The notes beneath the pieces were generated by a model, which saw nothing but the letters and a program-made list of their open reading frames with translations, ran no database searches and was not told the origin of the DNA. The position numbers and the translations under genes were made by a program. 64,000 nucleotides of DNA from positions 20,202,025-20,266,024 of the forward strand of contig OU612070.1 of the NCBI GenBank assembly GCA_914767715.1, given 5' to 3'. The stretch comes from Membranipora membranacea (taxonomy: Eukaryota > Bryozoa > Gymnolaemata > Cheilostomatida > Membraniporidae). This document shows positions 26,301 through 34,400 of this stretch, one piece after another (the first letter of the stretch is position 1; every line of letters begins with the position of its first letter).

Positions 26301-29300
26301 TGACATTGCATACATCAGACAGGACAGCCAAGTATGCTCGGCCCCATTCACGCTTAAGTTCCCTGCTCAAATTTTAGTAACCTAGCCTTCGATGTAAAAC
26401 AAACTATATGTACATCAAGAGCTGATGATCTCATTTGGATTATAAATGTGATGCTGCTATGAAACTGAAAGAAACGATGAAGACAACATCCATGATATCT
26501 TGTAAGGTGCTGAAACCATCAGTACAACAAATCCCATTAGTAATTAGTTTTCGTATCATTAACATAAGCTCAATAAAGGCCTGCTCTTTTACCCTGATCT
26601 CACTAGATCACGATTTATCTAGTTTGCCTGCATTTGGAATTGCTTCCCCCAACTCAACAGTTAAAGGGGACCAAACCCGAATGCAGACGAACTGGATCAA
26701 ACTTGGTCTGAGTTCTTACAAACAGCATTGGCTACAAAACTTCATTCCCACTCAAAAGCTCATTCATAACATGCATGTCAAGATATGTGTAACATTATAT
26801 ACTGACCTGTAACCAGTCCTTATATACAAACACCACTCTCCTCACTGCTCCTGCATGTGTCAGCGGCAGCATAAACGCCTAGAGATATACATTACATAGT
26901 TATATCTATCTGAGCAAACAAGGCAGTTGTGGTTTGGTGATTTATGAAGGGAAAACAAACTGACAAATCTCACCCTATTGGCAAGAGGTTCTCCCTTGAA
27001 AAAAAAACGTATTGCAGATGTGTTCTCATATAGCGAAGTGCAGTCGTATCTAACTAGATATGGTAGATGTGGGTTGGTAATTTATAAATTGAAAACAAAT
27101 TTGCATATAGCACCCTAATGGCTATTGACTCTACTTAACAAAAAAACATATTGCAGAAATGTGTATTCACGGTATATGTGTAATGTATATGAAGTGGACG
27201 TGTTGTGTTCGAAATTAAAAAAAACTAAGACCTAAAGGCAAAACCTACCTGTCTGAAGATCTCATGTACTATATTAATATTATCCCTGTCTCCAAGAAGC
27301 ACCTTATATACAATGTCATGCTGGCTAATATTAAGATTTCCATCCTCCAGACTGATACCTAAAATATAGAAATCAAGGGTGCGATAATTACAATCACAGA
27401 CAACTTCTAATTCTTTCGCTTTAAATATTGTAATATTACATGTTATACTATATTAATAGATAGCAGCACAGTAGAGCTGTCAGTGATTTTGTTTTGTGGA
27501 GCAGTAATGTTATACCTGAATTTTCTTTGCCACAACAAGAGCTGCATTAAGCTGCTGATTGCTTCCGATTCACACAGATTTCAAAATATGGTTGATTGCA
27601 CCATAACAACCCAATATGAATAGAAGGACGAAAATAGAAGAACATTAACCTGATCCTGCGCTATGCTCCAGTGAGCCGTTAGTAAGAGTTCCAGTTTTAC
27701 TCTCTAATGTTGAGGAGTTATCCCCCTGAGTTAACGTTCCGTTCTCTCCAGCATCTATATCTGATACTTCAGTATTACTCGTCTCCTCTCTATTAATAGT
27801 ATCAAGCGTATTAGAATCAGGCCATCTCTTAAACTGTGGGAAAAAGTCCCCCGCACAGAATAGATACACAACATATAAATCTTGTACACCTGCCACACCT
27901 GCCGTACCCGTGACTTTCACGACCACACAAATGTTTTTTTTTACACAATGGTGTGAGTGACCCTGCTTTATCACATTTTTCCCATCTACCATTGCCAATC
28001 GTGTAACAATTCTTTCACGTTTTTTCAATATCAGCAACAACATCACTATTGAAGTTGAATAAACCCAAAAGTATAAACTTTTAAAATGCAATTATAAACA
28101 GTGCAGACTCCTGTGTGCCTAAATATATCGGTGTGCCGCGCCTGTGCTGTGAAAGTTTTGCGTGGACCCTTTGTGACAAAAATCAGGCCTTATATCCAGC
28201 TGCTGCCTGAAACCATAACACTGCCCGGGTCGGACGTTATTGACACGAGGCTACCCGCTACCAAAACAATGGGTGAACAGATAGAGATATATAACACAAT
28301 CAGCGATCGCTAGCTTGTAATAATTTGTACACAGCTTACGGTCTACTCTTATAGATTTTTCCGATTGGCACATCTATTTATAGACCAAGATTGGAGTCCG
28401 GAGTTGCTCCCCCTCCACTGGTCACGTGACCAGTAGAAGGGGAGCAACCAAATTGGATCAAACTTGTTCTATCTTAAGTTAGTAGAGCTAGATTTAGGCT
28501 CAAACATATTGGAGTAGGATGGCTACACAGTGCCTGGCTATAATTCAGATCATGTAAAAAAAATAAAGCGACACACAAAACAAAGAGCTGACGTTACTTA
28601 TGCTTTTACACGTAAAATGTTGCTGAGCAGTCTTCGTTGGAGCTGTTGCTGTAAGAAAACACAAGCAGCATATCAGTCAGCAAACATGACAGACAAAGTG
28701 CGCTATAACTGTTTTTGGATTAAATTACAGTTCACAGTCTATCTTTTTGTCATAAAGGCCTATATTTGGATGTTTATGATGTCATCAACATCCACTCACT
28801 ACTACATGGTGTGACCACTATAGTGTACATTCATAACAAGACAAAAGGTCATTGCCAAATATTATTGGCAGAGGAAAAGTCATCCCTGTAAATGCAAAAA
28901 AAAGTGCCAACAAGACTGTTACAATATACACCTATTATGGCGATCTTAGTACGAAATCACTATACTACCTGTGATCTAATGATGCACTCACTTAATCAAT
29001 CATTCAATCGATCAATTGATCAATCGATCAATCAATCACTATACTGTTTGTAACCTCATGTTGCACTCACTTATTTTCCTCTGTAGCGGGTTGTAGTGGA
29101 TGTCTTGAAGCTTGTACAAATGTAGTAAACCATCTGATAACAACATCCTGGCAATCCTCAAGAACATTCACACTAGTCGAGTTTACATCCACACCAAACT
29201 CAGGCAACTGGTCTGTCACAAAAACCACAATTCATACATAATTCAAAGGGTATGGTGAGCTGGCGCAATCAGTCAGCGCTTGCTATTCAAGGTGATCGGT

Positions 29301-32300
29301 GCCGCAGGAGTCATGGGTTTGAGTCCACTGTGAGAGAGCTATCAAGACCAGCCCCAGCAACATAACATAAGGTGTATACATCTCTTGCGAGACTATAACT
29401 TGTGAGCTATATTGAAATTTTTGTTTTAAGATTCTCATCACATCAGTGCTAGCATACTAAATCCAACTGTGGTATATGACGTCAGCATTTTGCATGAAAT
29501 GTACGTAATTACTAGTAGAACTGCATACGAACAAAGTCATTTTGCATGGACATAGAGACTTACTTCCTCTGCACAATTTTCAGATTGTCAGTTATTGGAA
29601 ATGAAATTCCTTATCCTAACACAAGTATCTGTTCAGGGCATCTTTATTGGGCTGAGATTCAGCCTAAAGGTAATGGCAAGTATCCAACATGTCAGTCATG
29701 TCCATATTATACACATACCAGACGTTGACAATGATAAGGTGAATATTATAATTATACCCTATAATATGATGTAATCAGAATCTGCTTCAAGCTTCAACAT
29801 TTGGAATATACATGGACATTGCCTACCTGTTTTATACTACAAACTCATTGATGGTCAATCTATTGATGTACTATATACTCATATATGGCTATATGTACTA
29901 AAGACTCATATAAGGTCCTGCTATTTGTATACTATATACTCATATATGGGCTAAATATCCATGTACTATGTATTTAATCTTATATTATCTAGCTATTCAT
30001 GGACTATATACTCATATAAGACCGACCTATTAATCTACGCAATATGGCTTTCATATTCAGGTATTACCATAAACATCATAAATATGATATCAAGATAGGT
30101 GAGCATATGACATTTATGTGCAATATTGATATTCACGTGTAATATATACTAAGCCATGACTTACCTATAGATGTGCTGTATACCGAAGTTGAGTTGTCAA
30201 AATTAGGAAATATTACGTTGAGGTAGTAAGTCTTGAAAGATGTGAAGACAAAACGGAAAGCCTGTTCCTGCATTGATAAGTCACTCCATTGTATTTTGAC
30301 AACCTTGAAAAAAGGGGATAAAGAGTTACATATTGGAACAATGGGTAAGGACAAAGCACAAGGATGTATCATACCTAAATGATAAGACTGTCACAATAAG
30401 TAAGGTGCAGTTATGCATGTACTAGGCTCTATTGATGCATCATGCATGCTCGACCTGCCTGCAAAGTGAGATCAACTTTTTGCACCATTATTTCTCAGTC
30501 TTCATACTGAGACAGATCTTGTGATTTTAACCAAAATTTCAACCGACCTATGTTGGTTAAAATCGCAAGTGTTGTCTCCGTCTGAGGACTGAGAAATATC
30601 AGTGCCTTAAGGGTGCGGCCACCGTATTCGGCGCCAAGTTGCTCTCAGTTTGCAGGCAGGTCGGAGCACACCTGGGACGTCATATGAGCCCAATATAGTC
30701 ATATGGTATATGAACTTTTTTTTCACTGATCAATGTTTTTAAGGCAAATAAACAATATGTGGTACATAGCATAGGTTAACTAAGATTAAGAAATGGTGAC
30801 ATCAGTAGTAAGAAAAAATGATTCAGGTTCATGCTCTCAAAAAATATTCAAGGAATAGGCTCTTGTTGCACCAAGTACAATATATGTATAATATAATAAG
30901 CTTGATTACCTCAGAGACCATGAATGTGAGAACAGACTCCATGAGAAACTTGTGAATCTTATGAGAGGTTTTATCAGTATTGGTGGCGGTGACCAGTGGT
31001 AGAATCTCGAGCGGTATGACTGGCACTGAAATCAACAACAACTGACTAGATTGGAATTAGTCTTGGTGAATTAGAATGGTGAATTAGTCTGAGCCCCTCC
31101 ACCCCAGACTCTTCACCCCGGTCAAATAAGGGTGAACCAAACTCAGAGTCAATAATGATGTTCTAGTGTAGTAAGGACTGAAGTGAATTCAGTCTCCATA
31201 TTATTTGGGTACAAAACAGCCATAACATTCTATTTTGTCTCTGCACAACAACTCCGTACAATGACTTAATATATAGTCTCCATATGGTTCAAATCCAGGG
31301 GATATGTAACTTATAATTACATAAATGAGATGGGAGGAGAAGTGTCACTTCCTCTTTAACTGAGTAGTAACCCAAAAATGTTGCTGAGAGAGAAAACTTA
31401 CTTTCAGCAGAAGGTATAGAGAGAACTTCACTGAACATAAAGTAAGACTCATCATCAGCGAATAGACTGACTAGTTTACTGAATATCTGATGGTTTTCTG
31501 TGTCGTTGTTACTTTGTAGTATCTGATACCAGATAATGAACAGCCTAACACCATCTTTTCGAATCTGTGTGGAAAAAAATGAGTCACTGTTTTAGATCGT
31601 ACCATAGACTTAATATACTATATTGAGTCTATGGATTAAACCTAACATCATCCGTGAGTAGAAATTATTAGAAAAACTTTCCTCACAAGGTCACTTTGCA
31701 GACTTTGGACAGCATTTGGAGTAATTGATGTATTTTAACAACAATATACTTCAATAGAAAGTATTTCAAGGGTAATATTAATGTTTCGTTTTGGTGTCTG
31801 ATTATTACCTTTACATCTAATACTGATAATCATATTGGGATTACAAAGATCAATGAATCGTATGGGAGGAAACTCAAACTTGCTTTCTACTTCACCCTAG
31901 GGAGATCTTCTGACTAAAGAGAATTCAGCACATAGTACAATTGGCACTGGGAGCCATTGGTAAAAAAACTCTTAAAATTCACCATTGACAATTAATCTTG
32001 ATGGTGAGGGAAAAGATCAAAATATTTCTATGTTCTATGTAAGGTAGGGCACTTTATTTGAGTTTTGAGTTTTTCATGAAAAAAACTTGCTAAGTTTGGA
32101 AAATATATTATGCAAAATGGACAGTTTCCACCTAACTAATAACCTTGGATAAGCAGAAAAGATGTGACTAATGTACGCCTACCCATCAAGGTTGTGAGAT
32201 GGGCTCTTACTAAATATATCTCCATTAACCCTATTAATCATAGCATGCCTCACTGAATCGCTGTGCAGATATTCAAACTGATAACGGGAATAAATTAGTG

Positions 32301-34400
32301 ACTACCAAGCTTTGTTATGCTAGTTAATGGGGAGCACTAAAGGCTCTTAGGGATATCAATATGATCAAAACAAGTTGAGCCTTAGGCGAGAGGAGAAAGT
32401 TCTCTAATAATACACCAATGTGATAGCATAGTCAGTATGAACCACTCACCTTCAAGCTGTTTCCTGAATGTAGAAGTTGTTTCATCAATCTCCCTGTAAA
32501 AAATAAAGTCCCATTAAAAGCCTTCAAACTGAGGTTATTATACCATATCCACACTGACTCACTATGCAGATGCGTAAACTACCAAGACCTCCAAAATTGA
32601 TGTGTCAGGCATATTATGGCAGTCACAATATAAAGCAATCATGATTTATCTTTGCTTGTGAGATTTTAGTAAAATGTTTATGAATTGAAATAGGAAATAA
32701 CACTTGGTTTTCAATTAATTTTGGAACATGCCAATATAACACCACAGAGTAAGTCAACACTGTCCCACCTAGAAACAAGTGCAGCAGCAGGGACAGTACT
32801 ATATACTTACTTATGCTATGGAACTGCCATCTCTTCTGGATGATTTGAGGTAAGAGTGTCAGGATTTTCTAAATATAAGAAAAAAACTTGAAATCAACAA
32901 TTCGGATTAGAACTATCGAAAGTTGGACTATCAGAAGAGAGTCAAGAGTGGTGATCCAAGACATCATACATGGTTCAAACATTAAAAGTAATATGCTAGA
33001 TGGGTAAAACAAATTTTCTAGCTTAAGTGGACATTGCAAAGAAAAATTGAAAAATAGGGTGATTGTAACAACTTATAGAGAGATTAACTTACTTCAAATA
33101 AGATAAGCAGAAACTCAAAATCATCTTTATGCGCTCGTTGACCTGTAAGAGATAATAACAAAACATTTAGTTTGCAGTGTCATAAGTCCATTGCTATAAA
33201 CATCATTTCTAAGCAAAAGCTTTAATTCAGATGATAAAGCTACCTTACCAAAACATACAGTTTAAGTTTAAAATCAGTAAGGCAACTGTGCTCAGATTGC
33301 TTCTTGGCCTATAGGCTAAGATCAAAGTGTCACTGCCAATGGGCGATTAGTGCCTGTTTCAGTTTTATGCAGCTTCCTGCACACTCAAGTTCAGAAGGTC
33401 CTTTATGGCCTGACCTCAAGGATGCATTCTAGTTTTCTACGATGTATCACAATCACAGTGTGAGGATTTCAGGCAACTTGCGTCCCTCTGTTTTGTCATA
33501 AACAGGGCTTGTTATTATATCGACATACCTTTCAGTCTTCTCTCCTGATCGACATGTGAGAATACATCATAGAAGACATGGTAGACATGCTGATAATGCT
33601 GATCGAAGAAGGAACGAAGATCATCAACTACGAACCCATCTCCTTCTATAAAATGGCAACGGTATGCTTTAATATCATAATCTGATCAGTCTTATATTTT
33701 AAGATTGCATGAAAAATTTGATGCCTGGTTCTTGCAAGTTGTTGTATACGGTTGCCTCCAGTATACTGGTGTACAGTTTTTCATTTATTGTTGTGAAACC
33801 AAATGATGTCTGAGTAAATCAATATATAGGCTGATGGGAATGTAAATTACCCATGAAAAGAAATTAAATTCACCCTGGCACCAATATCAGTTCAAAACTT
33901 CTACATATGATTTCGTCTAAGTAATGGCCCTTTCCTGTGACAAATCTATTAAGTTGTTGAACTGATAAATCAAATTATGATTTCCATATGAATGTAAATA
34001 CCATGAATAGTTGGCTTACGCATATGGAGATAAGTCAGCCAATCCAGTAATAATTTGTCAAATAATAATACTACTATAGGCTCATTTATTGCACCAACAT
34101 CATCAATCAAAAAAATCAGCATATCAACTCCTCACACCCTCAAGTCAAGTGATTCCATTTCTCAAAGCATTGAAAGCCTTACAATTATGGAGGGTAGAAA
34201 GCAACAAGTATTACTGGCTTGATAACCATACAATACAGAAGTTGAAGAGATGTAAATATTATCAGTATGCAGCAAGTAGATACTGAGTCCTTACCAATCA
34301 GTTGTTTCAGGTATTTGATTCTGTCAGAATTGGTCTTCTTCACATTCACAAACTTTTTGGCAAGCCTTTCAATATCCCCATTAGACTTGCTCTTAAACAT
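3071..34400 (-). CDS. RALGAPA1: Ral GTPase-activating protein subunit alpha (RALGAPA1/2 orthologue), 43 exons
   Basis: Catalytic alpha subunit of the RalGAP complex, which in animals pairs with RALGAPB and stimulates GTP hydrolysis by RalA and RalB in the cytosol. The spliced reading frame is about 2007 codons plus stop, close to the mammalian length. It follows the family from the N-terminus ([17 protein letters not shown]) through helical repeat blocks ([15 protein letters not shown]) and a Ser-rich linker to a C-terminal tuberin-type RapGAP domain. All junctions inferred are GT-AG and in phase. The start is ATG at 34398-34400; the GTG codon just before it is not needed. The paralogue cannot be decided; invertebrates usually have one alpha gene. 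The family and exon order are certain; the 37-nt exon 10 and the last exon are less so. The gene is head-to-head with XPO1. Confidence 0.95.
3621..3719. repeat. Tandem duplication, 52-bp period
   Basis: atggatcat, then tgtgcatcagttatacttga and taaagtaa occurs twice (3621 and 3673). RALGAPA intron between exons 41 and 42. Confidence 0.85.
5528..5638. mobile_element. Palindromic MITE family A, copy in a RALGAPA intron
   Basis: Starts TAGAACAAGTTTGATCCAAT and ends gaattggataaaggattg, then atcta, an inverted match with decay on the right. It sits between exons 38 and 39. Confidence 0.75.
6108..6255 (-). mobile_element. tRNA-derived SINE-like copy
   Basis: On the minus strand an A-box-like tggacaatcggttagcacac is followed about 40 bases later by a B-box-like gtgggttctggtccc. 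The 3' part shares the motif aggtgta plus a CTCT stretch and cccagca with the copy at 29253. RALGAPA intron. Confidence 0.6.
6558..6667 (-). other. Possible cryptic (poison) exon in RALGAPA intron 36
   Basis: A good acceptor (ttactttcag) is followed by 36 open codons and then a donor-like gtatgg. The segment is 110 nt, not a multiple of three. If included after exon 36 it creates a TAA at the junction with exon 37. Direct joining of exons 36 and 37 instead gives a family-like protein (DDPLDK then [12 protein letters not shown]). It could be an NMD-triggering alternative exon or chance. Low confidence. Confidence 0.25.
8741..8768. repeat. AAT trinucleotide microsatellite
   Basis: About eight units of ataata type immediately upstream (in transcript sense) of the acceptor of RALGAPA exon 33. 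Confidence 0.85.
8813..9235. repeat. Diverged tandem duplication, about 235-bp unit
   Basis: Unit 1 from about 8813 and unit 2 from about 9051 share gtcatgtgcag, gcatgatttcct, aaagatcaagat and a ccctaNaagt-type stretch in the same order. RALGAPA intron between exons 32 and 33. Confidence 0.65.
11404..11434 (-). repeat. Duplicated acceptor and exon start of RALGAPA exon 29
   Basis: This segment in the intron upstream of exon 29 nearly copies 11244-11274, exactly 160 bases away. The copied part comprises the splice acceptor (ttttag) and about the first 25 coding bases of exon 29. It would encode VPRRKAIT against the real VPRREAIT. Similarity stops on both sides. It could be a remnant of a local duplication or a decoy acceptor; no matching donor in frame is obvious. 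Confidence 0.75.
12191..12300. mobile_element. Palindromic MITE family A, copy in a RALGAPA intron
   Basis: Left terminus tagaacaagtttgatccaat is intact. The right terminus has decayed (attggattgcgcttgatcta). The centre contains the family body (cattcccatcctactggtga). Confidence 0.75.
12420..12520. repeat. Tandem duplication, about 51-bp period
   Basis: caagcttcagatt and atgtcattgtcatgat are followed by agtagggtt in both units. RALGAPA intron. Confidence 0.8.
13490..13991. repeat. Diverged tandem duplication, about 250-bp unit
   Basis: Units at 13490-13730 and 13749-13991 share tttggactggt, gcagcaaga, aaatctaaccagattctgtt and acagatatNgatcat in the same order. RALGAPA intron between exons 26 and 27. 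Confidence 0.8.
15198..15303. mobile_element. Palindromic MITE family A, well-preserved copy
   Basis: Arms read accaagtttgatccagtttg and, inverted, caaactggaccaaacctggt, with the gcctgcattcgga / aaatgcaggc body pairing between them. It lies in the intron between exons 24 and 25 of RALGAPA. Confidence 0.8.
17672..17730. mobile_element. Half copy of MITE family A
   Basis: Contains attcggagttgtcctctctc, matching the left half of family A; the right half is missing. Confidence 0.4.
18348..18410. mobile_element. Half copy of MITE family A
   Basis: Reads ccggctcaacagtagaatgg, then cgaatgcagcatttggatca, matching the right half of the family. Located between RALGAPA exons 20 and 21. Confidence 0.5.
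20573..20649. mobile_element. Short hairpin element (MITE-like family B)
   Basis: Arms tagcctgtcttgacaagctt and aagcttgccaagacaggcta pair over 22 bases, and the inner ggtggggg and cccccctc also pair. The whole 77-base element could fold into one hairpin. A decayed relative is at 40946-41043. Confidence 0.65.
20728..20838. mobile_element. Palindromic MITE family A, copy in a RALGAPA intron
   Basis: Arms gagcaaatttgatccagttt and gcacataggatcaaacttgg, with a central gctgatcagtgggg. Between exons 18 and 19. Confidence 0.75.
20994..21032. repeat. 19-bp tandem duplication
   Basis: aaagaccacacccacttac occurs twice in a row, just below RALGAPA exon 18. The gt-rich complement lies next to a candidate 3-nt exon. 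Confidence 0.8.
21109..21165. repeat. Short tandem repeat of a catgtgacca unit
   Basis: Several imperfect copies of catgtgacca / tatgaccaa in a row in the RALGAPA intron between exons 18 and 19. Confidence 0.7.
23681..23837. mobile_element. MITE family A copy with an internal 15-bp tandem array
   Basis: Arms ataaagtatgatccaat and attggatcaaactttat are near-perfect inverted repeats. The left body is expanded by about four 15-bp units of the type gagttgccccctttc, absent from sister copies. Between RALGAPA exons 15 and 16. Confidence 0.8.
23942..23961. repeat. (TA)n microsatellite
   Basis: Ten uninterrupted AT units in the RALGAPA intron between exons 15 and 16. Confidence 0.85.
24930..25319. 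mobile_element. Inverted-repeat element of about 390 bp (family C)
   Basis: Terminal arms tgttaaagggcaaccaaggt and, inverted, accttggttgccctttaaca are near-perfect over 24-26 bases. There is no coding capacity for a transposase, so it is a non-autonomous DNA-transposon-like element. RALGAPA intron between exons 14 and 15. Confidence 0.7.
25748..26006. mobile_element. Inverted-repeat element of about 260 bp (family D)
   Basis: Arms at 25750-25791 (acccaaagaccaattcatgt) and 25962-26002 (acatgcattggtctttgggt) are inverted matches over about 40 bases with few differences. Non-coding centre. Same RALGAPA intron as family C. Confidence 0.7.
26605..26712. mobile_element. Palindromic MITE family A, copy in a RALGAPA intron
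   Basis: Left body tagtttgcctgcatttggaa and right arm gaactggatcaaacttggtc. It lies about 95 bases below exon 13, so it approaches the donor region. Confidence 0.75.
26922..27175. repeat. Diverged tandem duplication, about 130-bp unit
   Basis: Both units contain gNtttggtNatttatNaa, gaaaacaaa, caccctaNtggc and tattgcagaNatgtg. RALGAPA intron between exons 12 and 13. Confidence 0.65.
28381..28474. mobile_element. Palindromic MITE family A, copy with a perfect core hairpin
   Basis: The core cactggtcacgtgaccagt is a perfect palindrome flanked by gttgctccccct and agaaggggagcaac. The right terminus aattggatcaaacttgttct is intact; the left one is eroded. Near the tentative RALGAPA exon 10. Confidence 0.8.
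28996..29038. repeat. ATCA/ATCG tetranucleotide-like repeat
   Basis: caatcattcaatcgatcaat continues as alternating gatcaatc units, about 30 bases below the donor of RALGAPA exon 9. Confidence 0.8.
29253..29400 (+). mobile_element. tRNA-derived SINE-like copy
   Basis: A-box-like gagctggcgcaatcagtcag and B-box-like atgggtttgagtccac are spaced as in a tRNA promoter. The non-tRNA tail (ccccagcaacataacataag, then gtgtata and CTCT) matches the copy at 6108. It is not a functional tRNA, since no acceptor stem closes. Confidence 0.65.
29860..30045. repeat. Degenerate tandem repeat of tactatatactcatatatgg
   Basis: About five imperfect copies at 30-70 base spacing in the RALGAPA intron between exons 8 and 9. 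Confidence 0.6.
30449..30665. mobile_element. Large nested palindrome of about 217 bp (family E)
   Basis: Outer arms ctcgacctgcctgcaaa and tttgcaggcaggtcggag. An inner pair (ttctcagtcttcatactgag and gtctgaggactgagaaat) and a core pair (gattttaaccaa and ttggttaaaatc) make almost the whole element self-complementary. RALGAPA intron between exons 7 and 8. Confidence 0.75.
31602..31634. repeat. Near-perfect 33-bp palindrome
   Basis: ccatagacttaatata and tatattgagtctatgg pair with one mismatch around a central c. It lies about 40 bases before RALGAPA exon 6 on the minus strand. Confidence 0.8.

Larger units (their letters stand above)
21943..28648 (-). other. RALGAPA1: RALGAPA exons 10-17: variable loop and conserved helical block
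   Basis: Exons: 28648-28612 (tentative), 27833-27650, 27358-27249, 26878-26807, 26191-26111, 24309-24142, 22621-22451, 22065-21943, covering about residues 312-627. Exon 11 is an acidic Ser/Thr-rich loop. Exons 12 and 13 read [10 protein letters not shown] and [20 protein letters not shown], exon 16 reads LNIYRYMVM and [13 protein letters not shown], and exon 17 reads [10 protein letters not shown] and [14 protein letters not shown], all clear family signatures. Exon 10 is proposed because exon 9 ends in phase 2 while exon 11 needs phase 0. This 37-nt piece has a good acceptor (cttacag) and a donor gtgtaa, and repairs the frame exactly. A transcript is needed to confirm it. Confidence 0.88.
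29071..34400 (-). other. RALGAPA1: RALGAPA exons 1-9: N-terminal region
   Basis: Exons read from high to low coordinate: 34400-34295, 33645-33529, 33142-33093, 32868-32811, 32493-32450, 31564-31402, 31025-30910, 30303-30165, 29212-29071. They encode residues 1 to about 311. Diagnostic stretches are [17 protein letters not shown] (exon 2), the run of residues ending LILFE in exon 3, RWQFHSI (exon 4) and LLHSGNSLK (exon 5), all strongly like the N-terminus of mammalian RalGAP alpha. Exons 3 to 5 are very short (44-58 nt). The region is helical and predicted cytosolic, with no signal peptide. Introns here contain little apart from small palindromes and one large inverted repeat. Confidence 0.92.

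Noticed and set aside
27645-28091. Minus-strand ORF of 148 codons, the longest in the window
   Set aside because: Only the lower part (27650-27833) is RALGAPA exon 11; the rest is intron read-through beyond the acceptor.
29253-29340. tRNA gene
   Set aside because: A- and B-box-like motifs are present but no complete cloverleaf closes and the tail matches another SINE copy.
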